Source of the DNA: Paraphaeosphaeria minitans | Lineage: Eukaryota; Ascomycota; Dothideomycetes; Pleosporales; Didymosphaeriaceae | NCBI GenBank assembly: GCA_015832175.1 | Contig: WJXW01000011.1 | Location: 682,001 to 746,000, forward strand | Reading direction: 5' to 3' | Length of the DNA stretch: 64,000 nucleotides | In this document: in pieces, positions 11,601 to 23,309 of the stretch | How positions within the stretch are numbered: the stretch's first letter is position 1 | Layout: every line of letters begins with the position of its first letter | Position numbers and translations under genes: made by a program | The notes under the pieces: model-generated | Seen by the model: the letters and a program-made list of their open reading frames with translations, nothing else | What the model was told of the DNA's origin: nothing | The model's database searches: none

Positions 11601-14600
11601 GGCTTTGAAGAGACTGATCAGCGTCATGATCATGTCTCGTGCTTTTGACATGTCTTGGAGATCTGGACCAAGAACATTGATCGTGCTATCGATGCAGCGT
11701 GCGATCACCGCTGGAGTTGGTAGATCAAGTTCGAGGTTTGAGTTGGCCAAATTGGCCGATTCGGTATTATGGGTGTCCGCGCCATACAATTGCGCAAGCA
11801 TACCGAGCGTGCTCGTGACGTAGCTGGAGAATGTAAGACCCGCAGAGTCGGCGACCTTGGATAAACTCTCCAAAGCCCAGAAATGTACGACGGGATGGGG
11901 ATCGTTGCCAAGCGACATTAGTATGCCGAGGATGTTCTTCAAGTGGTAGCCGGCAGCCATGCCTCCAAGCTGAGAGTGTATGCAGCCTAGTGCCACTGCG
12001 TAGCCAGACCGCGCGTTCGGCTCGCGATTGGCTACAATTTGATCAACCAAGTACTTGACTTCAGTTGTCGTGAGTGCATTGCCGGAGCTATTGCATAAGC
12101 GGCCTAGAGCCTCTCCTGCAACGTTGCGCACGTAGGGATCGGGCAGAACGATGAACAAATGCAAAAGCTCTTGGATAATTTTTTCAACAGCTGAGCCTTT
12201 GAGATCGCCAGAAGCAGACCTCGTCTCCTTCACAGCCACCTTCAACGCGCCGAGTAGGGCATATGCAATGTTCACCATCATGGCCGACTTTCGATGTACG
12301 TCTCTTTGTAAGCTACCCGCTGACAGAAATGATGTGATCTGTTCGAGGATACTTTCTTGAATCTTGGGTGTCTGGAGAGGTAGGCAAATAGCAAACAGCT
12401 GGAGGGCGGAGTTGACGACTTCGGTGGCTGGTGGGTTTGGTAGGTTGAAAGGGTCGTTGACTTTGCGGATGTACAGTGATATGGAGTCATGTTCGCGAGC
12501 GCTGCAAATGGGCGAGAGAAGCTGCTGAACGTTAGTGTACGTTAATCTACGCAACATTTATATACATACGGTGCGATCAATGGTGGCTTCTGGGCCATGC
12601 CTTGTCACCCAATGATGCTGGTGTTCAGAATCATGCTCGCCTGGTAAAGGCTCGATATCGTACCCTTTGACCAAACCAGTTACACCAAAGCCGTAATTGT
12701 CTGCAACGTCCCATATGCTCTCGAAGTTGCCAGCAGAGCTTGCGATGGCAATGCCTAGAGAGCTAGGTGTATAGTGGTCGGGATCGGCAAAGGCCGCCAC
12801 CGCAAAAGGAAGCAAGTTGGTTTGGAGTAGCACTTCGCTGCTCCCGGCGGGACTCAAATCGACAAGCTTTGTATAACACTGTAACACTCTTCTTCGGACC
12901 ATGAGATCGAAGTCATGTAACTGCAGGACAGGCGAAAGTCGCTCGGAGACATTGTCTGTGGTCTTCTTGCTTGGAAGCGTATTCAAGAACATTGTCGTGT
13001 TTTGCAGCATCGCTGCGAGTCTTTTTGTAACATCCAATGTCAATAGTCTGCTGTTGAACTCCAAGAAGGTCAACACTGAGCCGAGGGCGCATTCGCGTAT
13101 GTGAGCTAGGAAGCTTAATTCAAGCACGTTTCGCTGAACCATGTTATCTTTGTTGAGCGGTTTCGGTAGCGCGTTCTTCCAAAGCAGCAAAAGCTGGGAC
13201 AGGTGGATCTTGACAAAGTTGGGGCCCAGGGTCATCAGTCCGCCAATCAATATCCAAGCAACCTGAATCTGAGTAGACGATATCCGTAAGTCAGAGTTGC
13301 TACTGGACTTCAGCAGAGACGTGGCTTGGGACAATACCCGCGAGTTGACATCCACAGAACCGTGGAGCGGCTGCGATGTAGACGTGCTAAGCACAGCCGA
13401 GAGACCGTTTGCGAGACCAACACATCTTCTGGGTGACTGTCGGGGCCCTCCTAACAATCCAAGCTCTCGATTGACGCTGTTCATACATATCGTAACAGAC
13501 GGCAAGAGTTGTAGTGGACATGCCAACACGAACGAACGCAGACAAGATGATGCATACACTTGAACCGTGTAGCTCGGATGCTGCAGTACTTGAAGCAGCG
13601 CGTCACGACACGAATCAGCGATGACATTCGTTGCTGAACCAAGGTTATCGAATAATGAGGACAGCGTGCTGAGTGTGCCAATCAGCGTCTGTTTCGTGGG
13701 TTCAGGTCGTTCTTTGAGTGCTTGTGGGTAGTCCTTGAGGATTTCGTTGACGAGGAAGCGCGCCGCGTTCAGCTGACCTGACTCCCCAAGCATTTCGCGG
13801 CCAACAACTGTCTCGAGCACGACCGCGACATATCTTCTGCTGCTGAGGGTACGGTACCGGTTCTGCACGATGTTCGGATTACTGAGGATGTCCAAGAAGA
13901 AGTGGCGCGCAATGTCCGCATACTTGGTTTCGACCACGTGCTCGCCCAGTCCTCGCAACGACTTCAGATAGCAATGTATGATGCCAGCTCTTGCTCTGCT
14001 GGTGGTTGCTGCTCGGCAGTACTGGTTTGACAGTTGTTTGAGGAGAGTGGGTACTGTAAAGGAGAGCCTTGCGGCCGACTTCTTGGGAGCTGGCGAATCA
14101 GGCCGTTCAATTATGTCCTCGTCCCCCTCAAGATCAGTTGGCTTCTTACTCTTTCTCTTGTTTGTTTTTGATCGCGCCAACGGTATCTCGATAGGAGCCG
14201 ACTCGGAATAATTCTTGACTAGTGACGCACTGATGCAAGATGCTGCCGCATGTCTCACAGACGCCGATGCGCTATCAATTGTCTTCCAGATAGCACTCTG
14301 CAGCTTGTCGAAATCGGTCGAATTGTCGAAGAACTGCGTGGACCGAATAAGCTGCTCCAACATGTAGCAAGCGCTCGTTTGTACAAGCGCAGACTTGTCG
14401 GCAGCAGACAGAGTACGTCCTTGCTTCCATGCATCTCTTGCGATGGGTTCTTCGGCATGACGTCCCACGCCCTTGAAAACCTTTCCCACCGCCTTGAGCA
14501 CCGTCGCCCTCAGTCCCGTATGGTTTTGCACAACCTTGGCGAGGCGCAACAGCGATGCCACTGCTCCAGGATGCAGTCCAATCGCGCTATCGCCTGCAGC

Positions 14601-15014
14601 CTCGAACACAGCGCCGAGACAGTGCGCTGCTGCATGCTTTGCTCTAATGTCCTTCTCCGTCTTCCCAGCGCCATTGAGTATGCCCACTAGCTCGCTTATC
14701 GACTCAAACAGGAGCTTCCGATCTCCTTTGCTGAATATGCCGTGGAAGGCTCTCCCAAGATTCTCCCGTATCACTCGAGTGGGGGGTGGCGAAGCGAGAT
14801 TGATGATCTGGAAGAGCTCCTTCTTGATGTACATCTGGTGCGCAGAGGCGCCGTCGGCGTCGAGCGAGGCCACATGACGCGCGAGGTCGGACGAAAAGGT
14901 CAGGAGGTAGAGTTCTTGCTGCTCCGAAGGGCGCGCATGGAGCTTCTTGATGTCGAGCTCTGGGTTCGACGTGGCCCCGTTGGTGGGCGCGGGCTCGGCT
15001 TCTTGGGTGGCCAT
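8618..15014 (-). CDS. Laa1/HEATR5-family HEAT-repeat protein
   Basis: Seven exons on the minus strand: 15014-12570, 12524-10884, 10833-10602, 10553-10255, 10207-9762, 9710-9592 and 9537-8618. They total 6102 nt, or 2033 aa, very near yeast Laa1 (about 2014 aa). All joins keep frame (phases 0,0,1,0,2,1). The protein is almost wholly helical HEAT-type repeat. It starts with a conserved N-terminal block (ELYLLTFSSDLARHV, LGRAFHGIFSKGDRK) and ends with EPSIALKMNFG, resembling HEATR5 proteins. Family members bind the AP-1 clathrin adaptor (yeast Laa1) or join the aftiphilin complex (animal HEATR5B), and support traffic between trans-Golgi and endosomes. A low-complexity KTNKRKSKKPTDLEGDED insert lies near residue 280-300. 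Assignment rests on length, fold and these blocks. Confidence 0.8.
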
Positions 15015-15233
15015 GATGCGGGGGTCGCCCTGGGGCTGTCAGGAAGAGCGTCAGCTGGATGCGACGTATGCGACGGGCATGGCGTGCTGGCGCGTGTCAC
15101 TTCGCGGGGGTTGCGGTGTGCGGAGTTCATGGCGGAGGTGCCTCCTTCCTAGACCCCCGATCTTGGCAGGACTCTGGTCATCAGAAATTCGTGGAGCCTG
15201 CAGTAGCACATTCGATTTCGTTGATTGTCACTC
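15015..15233. promoter_or_regulatory. Compact bidirectional promoter Laa1 / TACO1
   Basis: Only 219 bp separate the two divergent start codons, so both promoters and 5' UTRs must fit here. No TATA box is evident. Confidence 0.5.
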
Positions 15234-16199
15234 ATGTCCACCCCTTTTAGACGGCTAATTAAGCCCTCACTGTCGCTCAATGCGTATGCGCAATGCGCCT
15301 GTCGTCGACCATCCAAAGTCGCCCGCTTTGAGCAAGCGCGATGCTTCAGTAGCTCACCTGCTGTGTTTTCAGGCCATTCGTACGTTGCACCCACACTCGG
15401 TACGGTAGTGCCAATCGTAACACTGTACAGGAAATGGGCGACGATAAAGCATGACAAGGCCAAAGCTGACGCGGGAAAGAGCAAGCAACGAGCGCTCCTC
15501 ACGAACGACATCACCCAAGCCGTGAAGAACAATGGACGGGACCCCAACATGAACCCGCGCCTCGCCCTCGCGCTCACGACCGCAAAGAAAAGCCAAGTTC
15601 CCAAGGCCTCCATCGAAGCAGCGATAGCCCGCGGCCTGGGTCTCTCCGCCACAGGTGCCGCGCTGGAGTCGATTATGCTCGAGGCCATGCTGCCCGCGTC
15701 TGTCGCAGCGGTCATCGAAGCGCAGACGGACAACAAGCTGCGCTCTCTCGCGGACCTGCGATTGATAATCAAGGAAGCCGGGGGCACCGTCTCCACCGTG
15801 AGCTACATGTTTGAGAAGAAAGGCCGGGTGATCCTGCACCAGAAGGAAGGCGTGGGCGCCGATGAGGTGCTAGAAGCTGCTATCGAAGCCGGTGCAGAGG
15901 ACGTCCATGAGCTGGATGACGGACGTGTGCTTCTTTACACGGACCCCGCTACTACCAAGACAATCGCGCAGACGGTTGCAAAGTCGATGGATATGGAAAT
16001 CGCTGAGGCAGAGATCATATACGACCCCAACGAGGATACCCTGGTGCCTCTTGACGACGCGGAAATGGCAGGACAGTTGGGCAAGTTTGTGGACAAGGTG
16101 CAAGACGTGCAAGGCATCCAGGGCGTGTACTTGAACTGGACCAAAGGTTCAATAGACGAGGACCTGTGGGAAGAGTTGGCGAGCAAGACCGCGATATGA
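15234..16199 (+). CDS. Mitochondrial YebC/TACO1-family translation factor
   Basis: Exons 15234-15379 and 15431-16199 give 304 aa. The arginine-rich start (MSTPFRRLIKPSLS...) looks like a mitochondrial targeting peptide, followed by SSSPAVFSGHS. The 51-nt intron (GTACGT...ACAG) has no stop and is a multiple of three, so the whole region also reads open. Splicing is preferred because it restores the family block GHSKWATIKHDKAKADAGK. Other family blocks follow: ALALTTAKKSQVPKASIEAAI, AGGTVSTVSYMFEKKGRVIL and a C-terminal VYLNW. In animals TACO1 supports translation of mitochondrial COX1, and YebC-type proteins help ribosomes through difficult (such as polyproline) stretches. ATG 15234 is the first in frame; the open frame just before starts with TTG. 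Confidence 0.9.
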   Translation: MSTPFRRLIKPSLSLNAYAQCACRRPSKVARFEQARCFSSSPAVFSGHSYVAPTLGTVVPIVTLYRKWATIKHDKAKADAGKSKQRALLTNDITQAVKNNGRDPNMNPRLALALTTAKKSQVPKASIEAAIARGLGLSATGAALESIMLEAMLPASVAAVIEAQTDNKLRSLADLRLIIKEAGGTVSTVSYMFEKKGRVILHQKEGVGADEVLEAAIEAGAEDVHELDDGRVLLYTDPATTKTIAQTVAKSMDMEIAEAEIIYDPNEDTLVPLDDAEMAGQLGKFVDKVQDVQGIQGVYLNWTKGSIDEDLWEELASKTAI

Positions 16200-16413
16200 T
16201 GATTCTTCTTGTCTATATTTGTTCACATATATGTATATAATACTGTACACAATACTGTACAAAATCCACGAGCACTTTCATCCGTAACGCCTCCCATGCT
16301 CAATCAGTTGTGATGTTCTCACTTCTTCGGCCTGCAGCGTGCGGCGTCCCTCGGTCACATCCTAGTACCCCAGTATCGTATCCTTCTCCTCTACGATCCG
16401 ATTCCCCTCAGGC

Positions 16414-16748
16414 TCAGATTCCCCTCCCCTCCCGCAACGCCTCCTCCCTCTCCCTCGCCTCCCGCACCCTCTTCACATCCGCATTTCTCGCCTTCAACCT
16501 CTCCAACTCCGCCTTGATCTCCTCCCGCTCATACGGAATGCGATGCGTCTGCTCTGGCTTCGGCCAGAAATTCGGTACGCTGAACTTTCCGTCCAGGTTC
16601 GTTCCGAAATAATACATGATGCCGATCGGGAACATGATGTACATGCCAAACTGCGCGGGTGTATTAGCTTTAGGAAAGGTGGAGAGGGTATGGAGGGAGA
16701 AGGGTGGAGGGGGCGGACCTTGAAGACTTCGAGGTTGGGGCCTGCCAT
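16414..16748 (-). CDS. PET100: PET100-like cytochrome c oxidase assembly factor
   Basis: Two exons, 16748-16719 and 16650-16414, give 88 aa. The first encodes only MAGPNLEVFK; the second begins FGMYIMFPIGIMYYFGTNLD and continues FWPKPEQTHRIPYEREEIKAELERLKARN. This matches the PET100 pattern: a single N-terminal membrane segment and a charged helical tail facing the intermembrane space. PET100 acts late in assembly of respiratory complex IV in the inner mitochondrial membrane. The donor is the weak GTCCGC and the acceptor is CGCGCAG; the phase-0 join makes the family N-terminus, which supports it. The gene is convergent with TACO1 (214 bp between stops). Confidence 0.88.
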
Positions 16749-17261
16749 TTTGGACGTGGTGGTAGGGCGCGGTGTGGAAGGTAGGCGCTTGAGCTTGAGA
16801 AGGCGGTTCGTGACGGTGGTGCGAGGTGGAGGTGAGTTTGCGATGGAGATGGTTCGGCGATGGTTCGTGAGGCGTTCTCGAGATTGGTCTTATCGATAAG
16901 GACCCTACGCAGACGGGAGGCAGGGTGAGGTCGCCCAAGTAATTACTTTTTCATGAGCGTTCTCTAATCGTAACTTCATGAATGGCCACATCTGATTCGG
17001 AAATGCCTATACAAACGATGGCTTACTGCATCAAACCCAACGCACCCCGAACACCATGCTTACTGAATGTCTTCCCATTGGCCTATCAGAACCAGCGAAC
17101 CTCCGCATCCGTTCCAACATGCCTCGGCTGTTACTGTCGAGTCTCACGTCGGGTGTCATATTCCTCAGACTTCCCCACGCTGACGATAGTTTCATCTCGA
17201 CATTCCTTTCCTGACCTCAAGCCTCTCCGACACCCTAGGTTCACATAGACCTGATTCCACC
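16749..17261. promoter_or_regulatory. Divergent promoter region PET100 / enoyl-CoA hydratase
   Basis: A 513-bp gap between divergent starts. No gene is seen; it presumably holds both promoters. No specific factor site is assigned. Confidence 0.4.
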
Positions 17262-18131
17262 ATGGCAGAGGCACCCGTCACCGTCGAATACAAGTCTAAC
17301 GGCATCGCCATTGTGACATTGAACCAGCCGAAGAAGCTCAACGCCCTCAACCAAGACGGCTACTTCCAGCTCGCGGTAGCTCTCCGCGAGGTCGCCGAGC
17401 GTGACGACATCTACATCACCGTGCTCACCGGCAAGGGGCGTTTCTTTTCCGCGTACGTATCCTTCCAGCCCCTCTAGGTACATGATCAATCTAACGAACC
17501 CAGCGGCGCCGACGTCTCCATCGGCGCCTCCAGCATAGACACCGACTCGGCGCGCCAACATTGGCTCAAGAACTTCGTCGCCTCCAACCTCCACATCACG
17601 CACGCCTTCTACACGCACCCCAAGATCCTCGTAACGGCGCTCAACGGCCCCGCCGTCGGTCTCTCCGCCGCCCTCATCGCGTTCTCCGACTTCATATACG
17701 CCGCGCCGCACGCCTTTCTGCTGACGCCGTTCTCGTCCCTTGGCCTCGTCTCCGAGGGGAATGCGTCCATGGGCTTTGTGCGCAGGCTGGGCATTAGCAA
17801 GGCTAACGAGGCGCTGATTATGAGCAAGAGGATTGGGATTGAGGATCTCGTGCAGACAGGTTTCGTGAACAAGGTTGTGGATGTTGGGGGAAGGGATAAG
17901 AGCGAGGAGTTTCTGGGGGAGGTGTTGAAGGAGGTGGATGATAGACTTGGGGCACATCTGAATAGGGAGAGTCTGGTCAAAATCAAGGCGTTGATCAGGA
18001 AGCCGGAGATTGAGACGCTGGATCGGCAAGGGGTGCTTGAGGTGTTTGCGGGGCTGGATCGGTTTATCAGGGGCGTGCCACAGGAGGAGTTTAGGAAGAT
18101 TGCGAGTGGGGAGAAGAAGCATAAGCTGTAG
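17262..18131 (+). CDS. Enoyl-CoA hydratase/isomerase, peroxisomal type
   Basis: Exons 17262-17452 and 17504-18131 give 272 aa. The crotonase fold is clear: VEYKSNGIAIVTLNQPKKLNAL at the start, then FFSAGADVS (oxyanion-hole loop), ALNGPAVGLSAALI and FLLTPFSSLGLVSEGNASMGF with the SEG element common to delta3,delta2-enoyl-CoA isomerases. The last residues are HKL, a variant of the peroxisomal PTS1 signal (SKL type), so the enzyme is probably peroxisomal and helps degrade unsaturated fatty acids. The 51-nt intron starts GTACGT and has a CTAAC branch site 10 nt before the acceptor. Isomerase is favoured over hydratase, but this is family-level inference. It is convergent with the next gene, with 39 bp between stops. 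Confidence 0.87.
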
Positions 18132-18170
18132 ATGTGAAGGGGGGTTGATTGTATGAGGGTATCATTGTGT

Positions 18171-19392
18171 CTATGCGAGAGAGACGCCGCCTTCGGTCGT
18201 GAGCAGCTCGCCGCCGAGAGGCTCGTCTCTGCCAAGCGTGGGCTTGCCTGTCGCTGGCGAGTTGTCTGATGGTTCGGGCGGAGCTTCGTCCTTCTTTTTC
18301 TGCTCCTGTGTTAGGTGGCTGCTGTAGCTCATGAACCGCAAGCACGTGAAGAGCAGGAAGGCAGATATGCCGATCGCCGTAGCAGCTCTCCGGGTGAGAA
18401 TCCATCTTAGACCCTCGACCTCGCTGCGCGCATCCGAGTTCAGTTCCACAGTGATCTTGTAGCCCAGTCGTTGGATCTGCGCGTGTGTTAGCACGTCGAC
18501 TGATAGACGCCTTTGCAAGCCTTACCAAAGACTCCATGTGCCTCTGCTCGTTCCGGACCGCCATCTTACGGTCGTCAAACAGCCCCTTCAGCTCATCTTT
18601 CAGGTGGCTTGTATCCTGACCCATGCGCTGACTCAAAATGTCCACCTCGTGCTGCAACTGATTCCTCTCGCTCCTCATCCTTTCCACTTCCGCGTTTCTT
18701 GTGTTCCCTACCTCTGTCCTCAGTTCGCTACAGGCTGCACGAAACAAATACGTCTCGTTCTCCACATTCGACTTGCTGACCAGTCCCTCGCGCGCTAGCT
18801 CCATGTTGTCCGTCAAAATGCCGCGCACTGCCTTCATAATTGAGACGGACTGGTCCTCTGAGAAGCCAGAATTCGTGAGGTCTTTTACGAGGCTGTAGGT
18901 GTCGAAGTGGTGCACATAGGGCGGGGTTTTGAGGTGCGGGGGCTTGCGCTCCTCTTCCTCTTGCGGAGAAGGCATGTGCAGTACTGTATCGAGAGGCTTT
19001 GCATCGGGCGGTTTCGGTGGCTCGAGAGGAGTTGGGGGCGTTGCTTCGTCCGGTAGGTCGGCTTCTGCGCTCTTCATCTGCGTGGATGGCATCGTGGGCG
19101 GCAGCGGCTCCTCGTCTTCGTCTTCTTCTACGGGCTCGGGCTCGAGCTTGGGGTGAATGGACGCCATGGCATCTTTTTCAGACTCCTTCTGGGTTTCCTG
19201 GTCTCGCAGATGCGGCGCGGGTTCTTGTGCAGTGCCATAGCGCTGTGTGATGGCTTCTTGTTGGAGGCGCGACGTTGCCGCGAATCTTCGTCTGGATGGA
19301 GCGCGTCGCGTGACATTCAGTGCGCGTATACGAGGCGCTTTCAGCGGTTTGAATAGCACAGGCCATAGGAAGGGTAACCGGGGAGTCGCCAT
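18171..19392 (-). CDS. MCUR1/CCDC90-like (DUF1640) mitochondrial protein
   Basis: Exons 19392-18526 and 18476-18171 give 390 aa. The arginine-rich N-terminus fits mitochondrial import. An acidic, proline-rich linker follows, then the family block FDTYSLVKDLTNSGFSEDQS, SIMKAVRGIL and a long coiled coil (about residues 215-320). A single membrane segment AATAIGISAFLLFTCLRFM sits near the C-terminus. This order is that of MCUR1/CCDC90B and yeast Fmp32 proteins of the inner mitochondrial membrane, linked to respiratory assembly, proline metabolism or calcium-uniporter scaffolding depending on species. The intron (GTAAGG...CGCGCAG) has a GCTAAC branch site and joins in phase 0, restoring LIQRLGYKITVELNSDARSE. 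Confidence 0.85.
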
Positions 19393-21781
19393 GCTATTGT
19401 CGTTTTGTGTTCAAGCGATCTCGCCGACTCGGAACATGATACGAAACACGCTCCGATTTGAGCCGAGGCTAGGTAGGTACCAAGATGAGTCAGCTCGAAC
19501 GTCAACACCACCGGCATTACGGATATCAGGTCTCGCTACGACGACCGCAAATTAATCGCACGCTCAAGTTTAATGAGTGACCATGTCGCACAAATTACGA
19601 TGCAAGGAGAATGAGAAGAACGAGTCTATGTACAGGTCTACCCATGGTCTCCAGATGATAGCTGGAGCTGATCACCCCTCCCCAGGTGAACATCAGGTGC
19701 CTCTTCCTCGAGTGCCAGACACGTCCAGCAGTACTCGATGAATAATGATTTCAGCCCGCACTTTAGGCACAGTGTAGGACTTCCACTGCAAGCCTACTCC
19801 GATGTTAATGTATACATGATGACCCGCTGCAGTGAGTTGGGTGGCTAACCTCGAAAGGCTCATCTCGGAGAGCGGCGTCACGTCATCTCGCCTGATTCTC
19901 CAAGTCGTAGAGCACACGAACGCAAAAAAGTTTCAGGCCGAGGGGAAAGGTTGTTGCCAGTATCCTGAAGGAGCTCCGTTCGTCCGTACGTAGAGAAAAA
20001 GACCGCTGTTGAAAAAATATGCCGTCGTGAATAGGGAAGTCGCTGTGAGAGGAATGCAGCCGTCGATAAGTAATAAGGTACCAATCCAGGAAAGGCCGTT
20101 CGTTTACATAAGTCGTGTCCATGGCGAACATGTGCCGTGTATTGCCCTAGATCGCTATTCCTATTGGAGAACGATTGGCTGGGCGAGGTTTTGTGACAGA
20201 TTACACGCGCTAGCGATGCGTTTCGCGAGGTCACGTGTATTACATCTTTGTCAGCGAGAAGGGTGTTCCGCTTTTGCATACGACTTTCAATGAAGTGTTA
20301 TGCAAAAATCGCTCTGCTTGGCGGAGTGACGGGTACTGTAACTATCAGCTACTCATATCAATGGCTCTGCGACAGATACATATCTGCCAACTTCCATTTT
20401 GGGCTATGACACGCGAGCAAGTGCCTAGGTACCATGGGTACCAAAAGCTGTGAGTTCAATGTGTTTAGTACGCTCAAGGCCACATGTGATATGAAATCCT
20501 GGAAAGTTGGAGCACGTAGCGTGTCAGAGACCCTGGGATCCATTGTGAGATCAAATGATGCATGCATGTGCACGTGTGTAACAATAAGCTCCAACCATCT
20601 CAGTGACGCTACATGTATGCACCGGGACCTACCAGAACATTGTACATAAATAAAGTGATTCCTTTTCTACCCGCTCAAAACTTCGAGTTTATTGGTCTAA
20701 TTATGGGAGGCACTGTTTGCTACACGCACATTGTCCAAAAGTTCTTCCTGCAGACGTTAATGAATCGTCACTGGTCTGATCCTCTCAATTTCATGATATT
20801 TAACGTACACAGCAGCTGTAATAGGTCTAGCGTGGTTTATAACCATATCTGGTGTTTTGTGTGGATGTCGAAGCCGGGAAAGAGCAATTAGAAGGCCCTT
20901 TCAGGTATCCACAGACCGCAAACGATGAGGAAATCGTGCAAGGAACAACTTCTGCGGGATCACAGGGTTTTTAATATTCGCGAATGTGCCCACCAAAAGA
21001 CACGGATCCGAACTACACAACTGCTGATTTAAACTAGTAGTATCTTTAGTCACGGCATTGTTGACGTCCAAAGACACCAGCCGGTCACCTCAGGTGTAGA
21101 TTGTCGGACATTGCCTCAAAGTCTTGCTATCCCTTATACTCGACCCTATGGTATCAAATATTCTTGTACATTATGCATTTTTGCAAGCCATAGCAACACG
21201 AAATATGAGGACCCCAAGGGTGCCAAAAAAAAAAGATAATCTAAAAGTACCAACCTACGGTATCAATCCTGGGCAAGCCTGGAATCCATATGCTGTTTCA
21301 GTCCAACGACTGGGTGAGGCTGACAGTCTTCGCGGCGAAAGCTATCTTGATTTTGTCGCCTTACAGTCCCGGGTGGTAGGCGCTAGCTGCACGAAACCAA
21401 TGCTCTCCATGTGGTCAATAGTTTCTACGAAGGAGTTATTGTCTTCTGGTCCTAAGGCACTGAATCGGTCGAAAACAAGCCGGATAAGATTCTTTAGACT
21501 GAGATACCTATTGATGCGCACAAAATCCTATTGACGGCGGTCAAAAACCCGCTTGTTAGTGCCAGTCAAGCTCGATTCAAGGAAAGTGAACACAGCTTGC
21601 CTGACACGGCTCAGACAGTCCAGTTTAGTTGCATGGTTGTTAGCCTGAGAACGAGAATAAGAGGTCAATGTGCATCGGAACAAATGAATGCCCAACAGCC
21701 CATGCTTGCATTGTCAGATCTAATCAAATTCTTCGTGTATCGGTCGTTGTGTATCGTTAATCTTCTATAGCAACGAGCAGT
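19393..21781. other. 2.4-kb gene-poor interval
   Basis: Between the MCUR1-like start and the F-box gene stop I find only short, unrelated ORFs, none with recognisable domains. The longest is 136 codons at 21124-21534, containing an A10 run near 21226. A small palindrome GGTACCATGGGTACC lies near 20428. It may hold decayed sequence; no tRNA or transposase was recognised. Confidence 0.4.
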
Positions 21782-23059
21782 CTATCCAGACCCACCCTCA
21801 GAGTCCGCGCTGTCCCCGCTGTCGGAATCCACAACCTCATCATCATCAGAATCGGTTTCATCAAAAGCCCCGATGATGTCCAGCTGCAAGCCGTTCTCTT
21901 TACAGGCGGCCTTGACTTGCTTGAGAATGGCTTCATCGCCCTCGACAACAACCATCGTCTCCCAGTGTCTTGCAACAATACTCTTGCTCTCGATCAAAGC
22001 CAGCAAGAGATCGTTGACCTCCGCGTCGGTACCGAGCTCGTTGAAAAACTCTAGCATCTCTAATTCGGGAGGCAAGCCGACGGAATGCAAACGCGGCTTC
22101 TTCGATGACTTGGCGAATAGCTGGTAGTCCCAATTCAAGCGCAGGGTCTTGAGAGCGCCGAACTCCCTCATCCGTAACACTTTCCGGCTTGTCATGGACG
22201 GAGAGTCGATCGTGATGCTTATTAATGATTCGCTTTGGGAATTGAGTGCATGGATGTAATCGGCCACACTGTCGGAGCTCTCCTCGAGCTCCGGCTCCGG
22301 CTCGTCTTGATGTGTCATGACAAACTCCTCAAGGGCTTCAGGGAGCTCGAGGAGATCCCCAAGACCGTCATCATTGATGTCGCATTCGATCAGATGTAGC
22401 TTCTTCAATGCTGTTTGATGAGGTCGCTCTAGGAAATTGAACCCCTGCTCATCAAACTTGGCACGTCGAAGGGTCAGCTCTTCAAGCTCAGGGTGCGCAA
22501 AGATGTGGATATTCTCGCGGAGATCCCAGTACTCGTCATTGGGACATTGATAGAATAACTTGCATGACTTGAGGCATGACAGATCGAACGGGCCGTTGAA
22601 CAGGGATCCGATGCCATGCAGCAAGTCGCTGGGAACAGCAATGTCAAGCTTCTCTAAATTTGACATGATAGAAAGTGTATGTGACAGGCCATCAAATCGA
22701 GATGGATGGATGTAGGAACCGGGTACATGGGCACGGAGCGCCAATTGGGAGAGCTCGGATGACGGGTATGCCAATGTGACTTCATTGATGGCGGATCCAC
22801 GGCGTGGGCGGCGACTGAGTGATTCGCTGAAGGTAAGGTGAAGCTCCGGGGTCTGGAAAAGCACCTGCTTGTACAGTGTCGCGTCGCTCAGGCGATGATA
22901 CCTTTTGTTCAGTCGCGACACGTTGCAGAGGTCTTTTCGCGTGCCGAGCTTTGCGAGCGTCTCGAAGACCTGCAGTAGGAGCTCATCCGGTAGAACGGCG
23001 AGGCGGTCATGATTGTATTCCGCACTCTTGTCCTCGTCATCTTCAGGAAAGACCAACAT
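21782..23059 (-). CDS. F-box protein
   Basis: Single coding exon of 425 aa. An N-terminal F-box-like segment (LAVLPDELLLQVFETLAKLGTR, KDLCNVSRLNKRYHRL) is followed by leucine-rich repeat-like stretches (SNLEKLDIAV, ELEELTLRRAKF, LKKLHLIECDINDDGL, LKTLRLNWDY). The tail is strongly acidic (Asp/Ser/Glu-rich). F-box proteins recruit substrates to SCF ubiquitin ligases through Skp1; the target is unknown. The frame is open upstream to 23227, but the conserved part begins at this ATG. A good GTAAGT...CTAACGCAG intron at about 23114-23164 falls in the presumed 5' UTR, so ATG 23059 is preferred. Confidence 0.75.
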   Translation of the reverse strand: MLVFPEDDEDKSAEYNHDRLAVLPDELLLQVFETLAKLGTRKDLCNVSRLNKRYHRLSDATLYKQVLFQTPELHLTFSESLSRRPRRGSAINEVTLAYPSSELSQLALRAHVPGSYIHPSRFDGLSHTLSIMSNLEKLDIAVPSDLLHGIGSLFNGPFDLSCLKSCKLFYQCPNDEYWDLRENIHIFAHPELEELTLRRAKFDEQGFNFLERPHQTALKKLHLIECDINDDGLGDLLELPEALEEFVMTHQDEPEPELEESSDSVADYIHALNSQSESLISITIDSPSMTSRKVLRMREFGALKTLRLNWDYQLFAKSSKKPRLHSVGLPPELEMLEFFNELGTDAEVNDLLLALIESKSIVARHWETMVVVEGDEAILKQVKAACKENGLQLDIIGAFDETDSDDDEVVDSDSGDSADSEGGSG

Positions 23060-23309
23060 GTTGAACGTAGAGAGACGCGCGGTGACTTGTCGCGGGCGGC
23101 GGCTGTTAGGGGCCTGCGTTAGCGGGCAGCAGCTCCAGATTTCCCCGCGTCCAGGTGAACTTACATAAGCCTCTAGTCGCAAACTGGGTAAGTGGCGTGA
23201 TGAACGTGTGGAGCTCGTTCGCGACACCTTTCGGCTCCACTCGTCGACTTAAACGAGGCGACCACGCCAAAAGCTCGCTCAGCGAGATCGCGCCACACAA
23301 AAAAACTAA
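23060..23309 (-). promoter_or_regulatory. 5' region of the F-box gene with a likely UTR intron
   Basis: On the minus strand GTAAGT (23164) and CTAACGCAG (ends 23114) bound a 51-nt potential intron upstream of the start codon. Splicing it does not extend the reading frame, so I read it as a 5' UTR intron. Confidence 0.4.

Noticed and set aside
17241..18122. 293-codon - strand ORF over the enoyl-CoA hydratase gene
   Set aside because: Antisense shadow; the + strand has crotonase motifs and a PTS1.
19393..21781. tRNA or transposon in the gene-poor interval
   Set aside because: No cloverleaf-like B-box context, terminal repeats or transposase motifs could be seen by eye; a tRNAscan or RepeatMasker run would settle it.
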